Source of the DNA: JALYRV01 sp035512575
GTDB taxonomy: Bacteria; Acidobacteriota; Vicinamibacteria; Vicinamibacterales; SCN-69-37
NCBI GenBank assembly: GCA_035512575.1
Contig: DATKDT010000098.1
Location: 1 to 44,242, forward strand
Length of the DNA: 44,242 bases
Direction: 5' to 3'
Shown: positions 26,756 through 34,463 of the stretch, piece after piece
Position numbering within the stretch: the stretch's first letter is position 1
How the letters are laid out: every line of letters begins with the position of its first letter
The notes under the pieces: generated by a model
What the model saw: only the letters and a program-made list of their open reading frames with translations
Told to the model about the DNA's origin: nothing
Database searches by the model: none
Position numbers and translations under genes: made by a program

Positions 26756-28000
26756 TTGCCTGGATTCACCCGTGACAATGACACGCTCGTGTGCGACGGG
26801 CAGTCCCTCGAGGACATCGCCCGCGAGGCCGGCACCCCCTGCTACGTCTACAGCGCGCCGGCCATCCGCGCGCGCTACCAGGAGCTCGACGCCGCGTTTG
26901 CCGGCCATCCGCACGCCATCCACTACGCCCTGAAAGCCAACTCGACGCTGGCCGTGGTCAGGCTGCTGCGGGGCCTGGGCGCGCATGCCGACGCCAACTC
27001 GGGCGGTGAAATCGACGTCGCGCTGCGCGCCGGCTTCGCGCCCGGTGAGATCGTCTTCACCGGCGTCGGCAAGAGCCCGGCCGAGATCGAGCGCGCGGTC
27101 GGGATGGGCCTGAAGGCCATCAACGCCGAGTCGTTCGGCGAGATGGACCGCATCGACCTCATCGCGCGCCGCCTCGGCACGCGCGCGCGGGTGGCGGTGC
27201 GCATCAACCCCGACATCGACGCGCTCAGCCATCCTGGTATCTCGACGGGCCGCCGGAGCAACAAGTTCGGCGTGGCCGTCGAGGATGCGCGCGCGATGTG
27301 CCGCGAGATGGCCACGCGCGCGGGCCTGCAGCTGGTCGGCCTGCACGTGCACGTCGGCTCGCAGGTCACGCGGCTCGAGCCGCTGACGCGGGCCGCCGAA
27401 GCGCTCGTGAAGCTGGCCGCCGAGCTCGAAGCCGACGGCGTGTCGGTCGAGCATCTCGATGTCGGCGGCGGCCTCGGCATCTCGTACGACGGCGGCAGCG
27501 TGCCCACCGTTGCGGATTATGCGGCGGCCGTCCTGCCCATCGTCGCCGCGTCGGGACGCGCGCTCGTCCTCGAGCCCGGCCGCGTCATCGTCGGACCCGC
27601 GGGCGTGCTGCTCACGCGCGTCGTCGACATGAAGCCGCAGGCGGGCCTGAAAATGTTCGTGATTGCCGACGCCGGCATGACGGAGCTGATGCGCCCGATG
27701 CTGTACGGCGCGTACCACGCGATCGAGGCGGTGACGCCGCGCGCGGGCGCGGCGATCGCGGCCGACGTCGTGGGTCCCGTGTGCGAAACCACCGACACGC
27801 TCGGCGCCGACCGCGCGTTGCCGCCCATTGAAGTCGGCGACCTGCTTGCAGTGCGAGACGCCGGCGCGTATGGATCCGTGATGGGATCGAACTACAACCG
27901 GCGGCCGTTTCCGCCGGAAGTCCTGGTCGACGAGGACGGCTGGCGCATCGTCCGCCGCCGCCAGACCATCGACGACCTGCTGCGGACGGAGGCCGAATGA
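26756..28000 (+). CDS. lysA: Diaminopimelate decarboxylase
   Basis: LysA decarboxylates meso-diaminopimelate to lysine, a PLP-dependent fold III enzyme in the cytoplasm. With TTG 26756 it has 414 residues and begins PGFTRDNDTLVCDG, aligning with the usual F-x-Y-x-x-G-x-L start; GTG 26789 is the alternative. The Schiff-base lysine is Lys60 in YALKANS. HVHVGSQ, the glycine loop LDVGGGLGI, EPGR, CETTD (active-site Cys) and DAGAYGSVMGSNYN follow in order. The frame is open far upstream, but that part is antisense to the sigma gene. The stop overlaps tmk as ATGA. No Shine-Dalgarno is seen, so a leaderless transcript is possible. Confidence 0.94.
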   Translation: MPGFTRDNDTLVCDGQSLEDIAREAGTPCYVYSAPAIRARYQELDAAFAGHPHAIHYALKANSTLAVVRLLRGLGAHADANSGGEIDVALRAGFAPGEIVFTGVGKSPAEIERAVGMGLKAINAESFGEMDRIDLIARRLGTRARVAVRINPDIDALSHPGISTGRRSNKFGVAVEDARAMCREMATRAGLQLVGLHVHVGSQVTRLEPLTRAAEALVKLAAELEADGVSVEHLDVGGGLGISYDGGSVPTVADYAAAVLPIVAASGRALVLEPGRVIVGPAGVLLTRVVDMKPQAGLKMFVIADAGMTELMRPMLYGAYHAIEAVTPRAGAAIAADVVGPVCETTDTLGADRALPPIEVGDLLAVRDAGAYGSVMGSNYNRRPFPPEVLVDEDGWRIVRRRQTIDDLLRTEAE

Positions 28001-28593
28001 CGCCGCGCGGCATCCTCATCGCCTTCGAAGGCCTCGATCAGAGCGGCAAGGAGACGCAGGCCGCGCGCCTGCGCGAGCGCTTCGCCGCGGCCGGCCGCGC
28101 CGTGCACGCGCTGTCGTTTCCCGACTACGGCACGCCGATCGGCCGCGAGATTCGCGCCGCGCTCGACGGCGAGCGCGAGTTCGCGCCCGATACGCTGCAG
28201 CTGCTGTACATCGCCAACCGCCACGAGTACCGCGTTCAGATGGAGCGGTGGCTCGCCGAGGGCGGCGTGGTCGTCTGCGATCGGTATCGCGCGTCGAGCA
28301 TCGCGTACGGCGACGCGCAGGGCCTCGACGCGGCCTGGCTGCGCGACGTGCAGCGGCACCTGCCCGAGCCCGCGATGGTCTTTCTGCTGGATATCGCGCC
28401 GGAGGAGGCCGTGCGGCGCAAAGCTCACGGCCGCGACAAGTTCGAGCGCGACCTGCCGCTGCTGTCACGGGTGCGCGAGAGCTACCGCCGCCAGGCGGCG
28501 GCCGACGGCTGGGAAGTCATCGACGGCGCGCGCTCGAAGGAAGCAATCGAGGCCGACATCCTCAGCCGCGTCACGTCGCGCGGGTTGCTTTAA
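27997..28593 (+). CDS. tmk: Thymidylate kinase
   Basis: This kinase phosphorylates dTMP to dTDP for DNA synthesis. It has 198 residues. The P-loop is FEGLDQSGKETQ, which differs from the usual bacterial GxDGxGKST by Q and E; the rest of the fold is standard. VVCDRYRASSIAYG is the DRY/H motif that binds dTMP, and RKAHGRDKFERD is the lid region. It is translationally coupled to lysA by an ATGA overlap. Its 3' end overlaps the convergent comF gene by 23 bp. Confidence 0.93.
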   Translation: MTPRGILIAFEGLDQSGKETQAARLRERFAAAGRAVHALSFPDYGTPIGREIRAALDGEREFAPDTLQLLYIANRHEYRVQMERWLAEGGVVVCDRYRASSIAYGDAQGLDAAWLRDVQRHLPEPAMVFLLDIAPEEAVRRKAHGRDKFERDLPLLSRVRESYRRQAAADGWEVIDGARSKEAIEADILSRVTSRGLL

Positions 28594-29296
28594 GCAGCGT
28601 CCGTGCGACCGTGACGGCGCGCACGTCCGCCGCGCCCGCGTCGCGCAGCGCCCGCGCGCACGTCTCCAGCGTGGCGCCTGTCGTCACCACATCGTCCACG
28701 AGCAGCACGACGCGGCCCTCAACGTCGCGGCGTCGCCATGACGGCACGAACACGGCAGCTTCGAGGTTGATGCGGCGCAGCGAGGAGGGCAGGGTTGCCT
28801 GCGCCGGGCGCGGGCGCCAGCGCGCCAGCGCGCGGACGGCGCGGAGGCCGAGATGCGCGGCCAGATCCTCGGCCTGGTTGAAGCCGCGATGCCACCTGCG
28901 CCACGGCGTCATCGGCACGGGCACCGCGACGTCGACGCCGGCGAACGCCTCTTCGCACCGTTCGCGCAGCAGGCGCGCGAGAGGGCGCGCAAGGCCCTGC
29001 CGGCGCTCGAACTTCCACGCATGGATGATGTTCTTCAGCGCGCCGTCATAGGCGCCCGCCGAAAGAACGGCGTCGATCGACGTGCTGTGGGGAATACGCC
29101 AGGACAGTGGAAGCGGGGGCACCGAGGCCCAGCACGCGGCGCAGACCGGGCCGGACAGCGGCGCGTCGAGCACCGACGCGCACGAGGCGCACGCCGGCGC
29201 CACCACCATCGCCAGCGCGCCGTCGAGCGCGAGCGCGGCGGTGCTACTCAGCGACTGGAATCTTCTCCGCCGATCCCCAGAGGCGTTCCAGCCCAT
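28571..29296 (-). CDS. comF: ComF-family phosphoribosyltransferase-like competence protein
   Basis: ComF proteins have a zinc-ribbon N-terminus and a PRTase domain, and take part in DNA uptake in competent bacteria. Here 241 residues are predicted. The ribbon cysteines are CASC (about 37-40) and CAAC (about 52-55), followed by the family block SAGAYDGALKNIIHAWKF and PVPMTPWRRWHRGFNQAEDLA. The PRPP-binding loop is VVLLVDDVVTTGATLE. The ATG at 29296 overlaps rsfS by 53 bp. A later ATG at 29209 would remove the hydrophobic lead-in that homologues usually have, so the long form is preferred with caution. dprA in the same window supports natural transformation. Confidence 0.88.
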   Translation of the reverse strand: MGWNASGDRRRRFQSLSSTAALALDGALAMVVAPACASCASVLDAPLSGPVCAACWASVPPLPLSWRIPHSTSIDAVLSAGAYDGALKNIIHAWKFERRQGLARPLARLLRERCEEAFAGVDVAVPVPMTPWRRWHRGFNQAEDLAAHLGLRAVRALARWRPRPAQATLPSSLRRINLEAAVFVPSWRRRDVEGRVVLLVDDVVTTGATLETCARALRDAGAADVRAVTVARTLLKATRAT

Positions 29297-29648
29297 AGAA
29301 CTCGCGCGTGGACGGCGTGAAGACGTGGAAGATGAAATCGAAGTAGTCGAGCAGCACCCACTCGGCCCTGTTGTAGCCCTCGACGAGGCTCGGCTTCAGC
29401 CCGTCCTTCTTGAGCGCCGCCTCGATGGCTTCCGCGATCGCCTTCACCTGACGCATGTTCTGGCCCGTCGCCAGCACGAAGAAATCGGTGAACGACGAGG
29501 CCTTGCGCAGATCCATGATGACGACGTCGCCGGCTTTCTTGTCGAGCGCGGCGGCAATGCCGGCGTTGATGGCTTTGGGCATGCGCGGCGCCGACTTGCG
29601 CGCGCGCGGCTTCGGTGCGGCTTTCCTGCGGACGGTTGTCTTAGTCAT
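29244..29648 (-). CDS. rsfS: Ribosome silencing factor RsfS (Iojap/YbeB)
   Basis: RsfS binds ribosomal protein uL14 and blocks subunit joining when nutrients are low. It has 134 residues. The first 23 are basic and Ala/Pro-rich, an extension over the usual length of about 110. The core reads AAALDKKAGDVVIMDLRKASSFTDFFVLATGQNMRQVKAIAEAIE, and LVEGYNRAEWVLLDYFDFIFHVFTPSTREFYGLERLW, both diagnostic. It follows nadD by 11 bp, as in many bacteria. The ATG has no clear Shine-Dalgarno; the heptamer repeat lies just upstream. Confidence 0.95.
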   Translation of the reverse strand: MTKTTVRRKAAPKPRARKSAPRMPKAINAGIAAALDKKAGDVVIMDLRKASSFTDFFVLATGQNMRQVKAIAEAIEAALKKDGLKPSLVEGYNRAEWVLLDYFDFIFHVFTPSTREFYGLERLWGSAEKIPVAE

Positions 29649-29657
29649 CTCAGCGAA

Positions 29658-29671
29658 ATTTACAATTTACA
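29658..29671. repeat. Two ATTTACA heptamers across the nadD stop codon
   Basis: Two exact 7-bp units cover the nadD stop and its last codons (tail N-D-C-K-L), and end 9 bp before the rsfS start. The sequence closely resembles the arrays near 12981 and 26732. Confidence 0.8.
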
Positions 29672-30313
29672 ATCGTTGTACAAGCCGTGTCTGCGGATGT
29701 GATCGAAGACCATGGGCGGCAGCAGTCCGCGCAGTGCGACATCCGTGTCGCCGCCGGCCAGCACCGCGCGCACCGCGGTCGACGAGATGTCGGCCGTCTG
29801 CGCGTCGAGCAGGATCACCCGCGGCGTGTCCTGATCCGTGAAATCCTGCGCGTCCACCATGCGCTCCTGCAGAGCAGGGAGCAATCCCCGGACCATCGCC
29901 GCCGGCCGGCCAGGACGCGTGCAGACCACGAAATGTGCGAGATTCAGCAACGCCGGATAGTCCTTCCAGGTGGCAATTTCCGCAAAGGCGTCGGCGCCCG
30001 TCAGGAAGAACAACTGCCGGGCCTTCCAGCCCTGCTGCTGCACGTGCCGCAGCGTGTCGGCCGCGTACGACGCCCCCTCCCGCCGCAGCTCCTCATCGTC
30101 CGCCACGTAGCGGACGTCGCTCTGCGCGGCCAGGGCCGTCATGGCGAAGCGGTGCATCGGCGAGGCGGACGGCTGCGGCCGGTGCGGAGGCATGTTCGAC
30201 GGAAGCAGACGCACCTGGTCGAGATGCAGCGCATCGGCTGACGCGCGCGCGACATCGAGATGGCCCATGTGAATCGGGTCGAACGTCCCGCCCAGGATGC
30301 CGATTCGGTTCAC
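29660..30313 (-). CDS. nadD: Nicotinate-nucleotide adenylyltransferase
   Basis: NadD adenylates nicotinate mononucleotide in NAD synthesis. It has 217 residues from GTG 30313, which overlaps the obgE stop as GTGA. Motifs are GILGGTFDPIHMGHL with the HxGH nucleotide-binding site, LLPSNMPPHR, FFLTGADAFAEIATWKDY and the C-terminal ISSTAVR. Length is normal. The final residues N-D-C-K-L are encoded by an ATTTACA heptamer array and probably are not conserved. A longer upstream in-frame reading is antisense-like inside obgE and was not used. Confidence 0.95.
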   Translation of the reverse strand: MNRIGILGGTFDPIHMGHLDVARASADALHLDQVRLLPSNMPPHRPQPSASPMHRFAMTALAAQSDVRYVADDEELRREGASYAADTLRHVQQQGWKARQLFFLTGADAFAEIATWKDYPALLNLAHFVVCTRPGRPAAMVRGLLPALQERMVDAQDFTDQDTPRVILLDAQTADISSTAVRAVLAGGDTDVALRGLLPPMVFDHIRRHGLYNDCKL

Positions 30314-31419
30314 TCCGCCTCTTCTCCAGGATGGTCGTCGGGCAGCCGGCTTTCCGAGGGCTTCAGCCGCACGGTTTCCTGCTCGGAGGGAGGCGGCATC
30401 AGCGGCGCGGCCTCTTTCCACATCGCTTCGAGCAGCGGCGGCAGGCCTTCACCGGTTGCCGCGGAGATCGGGAACAGCGGCACGCCCTGCTGCTTCAGGT
30501 GGCGCTTCAGTGTGTCGAGCGCCTTCCTGTCGGGCATCGCGTCGATCTTGTTGGCCGCCGCCAGACGCGGCTTGTCGGCCAGCGCCACCGCCGTTTCGTC
30601 GCCGCGGCCGGCCCACAGCGACAGCTCGCGCGTGATCACGTCGAAGTCCTCGACGGGGTCGCGTCCGGTCTCCGACATGTCGATGACGTGCACGAGCACT
30701 TTCGTGCGCTCGAGATGGCTGAGGAACTGGTGGCCGAGGCCCTGGCCTTCGTGCGCGCCTTCGATCAAACCCGGCACGTCTGCCACCACGAAGCTGCGGT
30801 CGCCCGACAGGCTGACGACGCCGAGATTCGGGGTGAGCGTGGTGAAGGGATAGTCGGCAATCTTGGGACGCGCCGCCGAGATGCGCGAGATCAGCGTCGA
30901 CTTGCCGGCATTCGGATAGCCCACCAGGCCGACGTCGGCGAGCAGCTTCAGCCGCAGCTGCAGCCGGCGCTCGTCGCCCGGCCATCCCGGCTCAAAGCGG
31001 CGCGGCGCGCGATTGGTCGCCGTCGCGAACTGCGCGTTGCCCCGCCCGCCGTTGCCGCCGCGCGCCACGAGCACGCGCTGGCCCACTTCCGTGAGATCGG
31101 CCAGGAAGATCAGGTCGTCGTCGGTCTTCTCGTAGACGACGGTGCCGGGCGGCACGGGCAGCTCGAGGTCGTTGCCGCCGGCGCCCGTGCAGTTGGAGCC
31201 TTCGCCGTGACGGCCGCGCTCCGCTTTGAATTCAGGATGGAATCGGTACGTGACGAGCGTGTTGTGGTGCGGGCTGGCGACGAGGTAGATCGAACCGCCT
31301 TCGCCGCCGTCGCCGCCGCTCGGGCCGCCGCGCGGCACGAACTTCTCGCGCCGGAACGCCATGCAGCCGCTGCCGCCGTCGCCGGCCTTGACGTGGATGT
31401 CGACTTCGTCGACGAACAA
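30310..31419 (-). CDS. obgE: Obg-family GTPase (ObgE/CgtA)
   Basis: This essential GTPase of 50S ribosome assembly and stress control has 369 residues. The glycine-rich Obg domain spans about 1-158 (FVDEVDIHVKAGDGGSGCMAFRREKFVPRGGPSGGDGG). The G domain has Walker A GYPNAGKST, switch ADYPFTTLTPNLG, DVPGLIEGAHEG and the NKxD motif NKID. An acidic, Pro-rich tail replaces a longer C-terminal domain. The start is TTG at 31419, giving the conserved F-V-D-E-V; no ATG fits. It follows rpmA by 6 bp, the usual order. Confidence 0.97.
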   Translation of the reverse strand: MFVDEVDIHVKAGDGGSGCMAFRREKFVPRGGPSGGDGGEGGSIYLVASPHHNTLVTYRFHPEFKAERGRHGEGSNCTGAGGNDLELPVPPGTVVYEKTDDDLIFLADLTEVGQRVLVARGGNGGRGNAQFATATNRAPRRFEPGWPGDERRLQLRLKLLADVGLVGYPNAGKSTLISRISAARPKIADYPFTTLTPNLGVVSLSGDRSFVVADVPGLIEGAHEGQGLGHQFLSHLERTKVLVHVIDMSETGRDPVEDFDVITRELSLWAGRGDETAVALADKPRLAAANKIDAMPDRKALDTLKRHLKQQGVPLFPISAATGEGLPPLLEAMWKEAAPLMPPPSEQETVRLKPSESRLPDDHPGEEAE

Positions 31420-31425
31420 CGCCGG

Positions 31426-31683
31426 CTACTCGACGGGATGAATGCTGATGCGGCGGCCGCGCGCGCCGTGATCCTCGAACTTCACCCGTCCGTCGATTTT
31501 CGCGAACAGCGTGTCGTCCTTGCCGAGGCCGACGTTGAGGCCCGGATTGAACCTGCGCCCGCGCTGCCGCACCAGAATCGAGCCGCCGGTGACGATGTTG
31601 CCGTCGTGGCGCTTGACGCCGAGCCGCTGCGCGTTCGAGTCGCGCCCGTTGCGTGAACTTCCCTGACCCTTTTTAGTAGCCAT
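31426..31683 (-). CDS. rpmA: 50S ribosomal protein L27
   Basis: bL27 lies near the peptidyl-transferase centre of the large subunit. It has 85 residues, beginning M-A-T-K-K-G-Q-G-S-S-R-N-G-R-D-S. The usual bacterial form has A-H-K-K-G; His is Thr here. RLGVKR, ILVRQRG, FNPGLNVGLGKDDTLFA and VKFE are all conserved. ATG 31683 has GGAG about 9 nt upstream. Confidence 0.98.
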   Translation of the reverse strand: MATKKGQGSSRNGRDSNAQRLGVKRHDGNIVTGGSILVRQRGRRFNPGLNVGLGKDDTLFAKIDGRVKFEDHGARGRRISIHPVE

Positions 31684-31763
31684 CTAATTTCTCCGGCGGG
31701 GGCCCCTGCACCCCGCCTGGCCGCGTCGCTCGCGGGGCCCCTTCGCCCCGCGCCGCTCCGCGG
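31684..31763. repeat. Hairpin-rich spacer between rplU and rpmA
   Basis: This 80-bp spacer contains nested GC-rich stems: GGCGGGG/CCCCGCC (about 31695-31717) and CGCGGGGC/GCCCCGCG (about 31731-31752). In reverse orientation a part resembles the spacer at 11815-11845. It may tune L21/L27 expression or be a dispersed repeat. Confidence 0.6.
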
Positions 31764-32078
31764 CTAGACCTTGATATCCGTAATGCGGAGCTTCGTCAGC
31801 GTCGAGCGGAAGCCCTTGGTGCGGCGCATGCCCTTCCGGCGCTTCTTCACGAAGACCCGGATCTTCGGGCCGCGCTCTTCGCCGTCGACCACCGCCAGAA
31901 TCTTCGCGTTGGCCACGAACGGCGATCCGGCCACCACGTCGCCGTTGGCGTTCTCGAGGAACAGCACGTTTTCAATCGTGACTTCCTCGCCCGGCTGGGC
32001 GTCGACCCGGTCAACCGTGACGACATCGCCCTTGCCGACCTTCACCTGGCGGCCGCCGCTCTCAATGATCGCGAACAT
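31764..32078 (-). CDS. rplU: 50S ribosomal protein L21
   Basis: bL21 is a large-subunit protein of 104 residues. FAIIESGGRQVKVGKGDVVTVDRVDAQPGEEV and FVKKRRKGMRRTKGFRSTLTKLRITDI are the family signatures. AAGGA about 12 nt before the ATG is the ribosome site. It heads the operon rplU-rpmA-obgE-nadD-rsfS-comF. Confidence 0.98.
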   Translation of the reverse strand: MFAIIESGGRQVKVGKGDVVTVDRVDAQPGEEVTIENVLFLENANGDVVAGSPFVANAKILAVVDGEERGPKIRVFVKKRRKGMRRTKGFRSTLTKLRITDIKV

Positions 32079-32142
32079 GTCTTTGTGTCCTTAAAAGCCG
32101 TGGATAGAAAGGGTTAAGGATAGCACAGGAGGGCCTGGAGCC

Positions 32143-32979
32143 TTACTTGAGCAGAATCCTCGTCCCCCGGATCTTCTGGGAGCTCAGGGCGCTCAGGAAG
32201 CTCGGCAGGTAGCGGTCCATCAGCTCGAAATACGCCGACAGGGCCGGGGTGTTCTGCGAGGCCTCGTAGAGGATTTCCTCCCGCACGCTCTCGGAATAGA
32301 GCGTCGTCCCCGTGCGGCCGTCGATGAAGACGAGTTTCGGCACCAGGGTGTAGCCTTTCCGGTCCATCCACACGCGCTGGGTGTTCACCTGGCGGCGGCC
32401 GAAAGCATCCGCGTATTCCCCGGTGCGCTCGACGATGCCGCTTTTGTTGATGGGGGCGAAGTACACCGTGCCGGTGATGATGAGCGGCGCCTGGTATTCC
32501 TCGCCCAGCTTCTTCCAGTACGCGACGTCGGCGAAGATCTGCTCGTAGCTTTCGAGGTCTCGCTCGCTGCGGATGTTCGCTTCCGCCTCGGTCTGGCCCG
32601 TGGGCGACGGCGTTGGCGGGGCGTCGGGCGGCCTGGGCGGCGCGACGACCGGCGCCGCGGGATCGACGGCCGGCGCCTGCGCTTCCGAGCGCGTGCGCTC
32701 GACCACGTCGGCGAGCGCGACGACTTCGGCCTCGATGACCTTCAGCTGCGACCGCGTGCGCAGCTGGCTGCGCAGCAGGCGCACGGTTTCCATGTTCGCG
32801 TCGACGTCCTTGCTGCCGCCGCCGACGAAGCCCACGACGAGCACGCGCTGGAACGCGGAGACATCGAGCTTCGGCGTGATCGGCGTTTCGATGCCGATCT
32901 CGTAGAAGCTCGTGCAGCCGAGCGTGACGATCCCGGCCAGAGCCAGGCTAGCGGCGATTGCGGCGCGAGATGCGGTCAT
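32143..32979 (-). CDS. Putative lipoprotein of unknown function
   Basis: This protein has 278 residues with a signal peptide and lipobox VTLGC, so it is likely membrane-anchored in the periplasm. The mature protein opens with QRVLVVGFVGGGSKDVDANMETVRLLRSQLRTRSQLKVIEAE, a beta-alpha pattern that recalls the CsgG/LpoB/PelC-type lipoprotein fold. A Pro/Ala-rich linker follows (PAAPVVAPPRPPDAPPTPSP, about 110-130), then a second alpha/beta part with APLIITGTVYF and GYTLVPKLVFIDGRTGTTLYSESV. AAGGA precedes ATG 32979, and the gene overlaps the TPR gene upstream by 32 bp, so they likely act together. The fold relation is a weak inference. Confidence 0.75.
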   Translation of the reverse strand: MTASRAAIAASLALAGIVTLGCTSFYEIGIETPITPKLDVSAFQRVLVVGFVGGGSKDVDANMETVRLLRSQLRTRSQLKVIEAEVVALADVVERTRSEAQAPAVDPAAPVVAPPRPPDAPPTPSPTGQTEAEANIRSERDLESYEQIFADVAYWKKLGEEYQAPLIITGTVYFAPINKSGIVERTGEYADAFGRRQVNTQRVWMDRKGYTLVPKLVFIDGRTGTTLYSESVREEILYEASQNTPALSAYFELMDRYLPSFLSALSSQKIRGTRILLK

Positions 32980-33340
32980 AAATTTCCTTGAACAGATCGT
33001 AGTTCTGGCGAATCAGGACGTTGCCCGGGTCGAGCTCCACGGCCTTCCCGTACGCCTTGTTGGCCGCATCGAAGTTGCCCTGTTCCTCGTACGCGATCGC
33101 CAGGTTGTTCCATGCGGCGGGATACGTGGGATCGATCTCGACCGCCTTCTCGAACCGGAACGCGGCCTCGCGCCACAGTTTCTTCTGCGCGACCTTGATG
33201 CCGAACTCGACCTGCGCGGTGGCGAGCTCGCGATCGTTGTCGATCGTGGCGGCGCCTCCGGCCGCGGCGAGAGACAGGGGAGCCGCAACTCCAAGCGTGA
33301 CGAGTGCGGCCAGCCACGCGGAGAGCACGCGAGTTTTCAT
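32948..33340 (-). CDS. Secreted TPR-repeat protein
   Basis: This protein has 130 residues with an N-terminal signal peptide (MKTRVLSAWLAALVTLGVAAPLSLA). It contains two to three tetratricopeptide repeats, seen in KLWREAAFRFEKAVEIDPTYPAAWNNLAIAYEEQGNFDAANKAYGKAVELDPGN. TPRs mediate protein-protein contacts. ATG 33340 has GAGG about 8 nt upstream and was preferred to an earlier in-frame ATG at 33391. It overlaps the following lipoprotein gene by 32 bp. Confidence 0.85.
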   Translation of the reverse strand: MKTRVLSAWLAALVTLGVAAPLSLAAAGGAATIDNDRELATAQVEFGIKVAQKKLWREAAFRFEKAVEIDPTYPAAWNNLAIAYEEQGNFDAANKAYGKAVELDPGNVLIRQNYDLFKEIYDRISRRNRR

Positions 33341-33442
33341 AAACACCTCGGAGGGACCTTCGGGTCCCACTATACCGCGCCGGCGCTGCAAGTCGAGTGC
33401 CTCCGCGGCGGAGCTCGGAACAGGCCGGTTCCCGGGGGCGAC

Positions 33443-33473
33443 TTGACGCCGCGGCCCGAGCGGTGCCTATACT
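33443..33473 (+). promoter_or_regulatory. Putative dprA promoter
   Basis: TTGACG at 33443-33448 and TATACT at 33468-33473 are separated by 19 bp, slightly long. The start site would be near 33480, giving a leader of about 90 nt. Confidence 0.5.
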
Positions 33474-33488
33474 TGCAGCCGGGTCGGG

Positions 33489-33515
33489 CACCTGTTCCTT
33501 GTACTAGGACAGGTG
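33489..33515 (+). promoter_or_regulatory. Stem-loop in the dprA leader
   Basis: CACCTGTTCCT pairs with AGGACAGGTG across a 6-nt loop, with one bulged T. It lies between the promoter and the start codon and absorbs an in-frame GTG at 33513, which supports the later ATG. Confidence 0.55.
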
Positions 33516-33572
33516 ATCCGGCCCTTTCGGTTTTTGACCGGGGCTTACGAAATCCTGTCCGGGGAGCGGTTT

Positions 33573-34448
33573 ATGACCCCTGACGCCGGGATCGTGACTC
33601 TCGATTGGAGCCATTCGCGCTATCCTGCCTGGCTTCGCATGGTGCCCGACCCGCCGCCGGTGTTGTGGGTGCGGGGCGGCCTGAGCGTTCTCGAACAGAC
33701 GTCTGTCGCCATCGTGGGATCCCGATCGGCGTCTCAGTACGCGAGGCAGGTGGCCCGGACGCTGGCCGCCGGCCTGGCCGACGCCGGGATCGCCGTGACG
33801 AGCGGGATGGCGCGCGGCGTGGACGGCGCGGCCCACGAGGCGAGCCTTGCCGCCGGCGGGCGGACGATTGCGGTGTTCGGCACGGGCGTCGACGTCGTCT
33901 ATCCCGCTGAGCACGCGGCCCTCGCGGAGCGGATTGCGGCCTCGGGGCTGCTGGTGAGCGAGCTGCCGCCCGGAACGCAGCCGCTGCCGTGGCATTTTCC
34001 GCGGCGCAACCGCATCATCAGCGGCCTGTCGCGGGCGGTCGTGGTGGTGGAAGCGTCACAGAAGAGCGGGTCGCTGATCACCGCGAGGATGGCGCTCGAG
34101 CAGGGCCGCGAGGTGATGGCGGTGCCGGGCAGCGTCCTGTACGGCCGGAACAGCGGCGCCCATGCCCTTATTAAGGATGGGGCAATGCCGGTCGAGAGCG
34201 CGGCCGATATCCTCGATGCGCTCGGACTGGACCGGAAGGCGCTGAAGGGCGGCGGGGCGGGGCCGGAAGGACCGCTGGAGTCGGCCCTGTACGAGGCGGG
34301 CGCGACGGGAATCGATATCGAAGAGTTGGGAATCGCGACGGAACGTGACGCCCCCACAGTGGCGGGCGACCTGACCCGGCTCGAGCTCGACGGCAAGGCC
34401 GAACGGCTGGCCGGCGGGCGGTATGTCTGGGTCGGTGGTAAAAGGTAA
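33573..34448 (+). CDS. dprA: DNA-processing protein A
   Basis: DprA protects incoming single-stranded DNA and loads RecA during natural transformation. It has 291 residues from ATG 33573, which has GGGGAG 7 nt upstream; an in-frame GTG at 33513 lies in a leader hairpin. The Rossmann core shows VAIVGSRSAS, SGMARGVDGAAH, the FPRRNRIISGLS loop that binds DNA, and SGSLITAR. The C-terminal winged helix (about 225-291) contains GIDIEELG. The N-terminal SAM-like domain of longer homologues is absent. It precedes topA by 15 bp, a common gene order. Confidence 0.95.
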   Translation: MTPDAGIVTLDWSHSRYPAWLRMVPDPPPVLWVRGGLSVLEQTSVAIVGSRSASQYARQVARTLAAGLADAGIAVTSGMARGVDGAAHEASLAAGGRTIAVFGTGVDVVYPAEHAALAERIAASGLLVSELPPGTQPLPWHFPRRNRIISGLSRAVVVVEASQKSGSLITARMALEQGREVMAVPGSVLYGRNSGAHALIKDGAMPVESAADILDALGLDRKALKGGGAGPEGPLESALYEAGATGIDIEELGIATERDAPTVAGDLTRLELDGKAERLAGGRYVWVGGKR

Positions 34449-34463
34449 GGACAGCACAACGAC

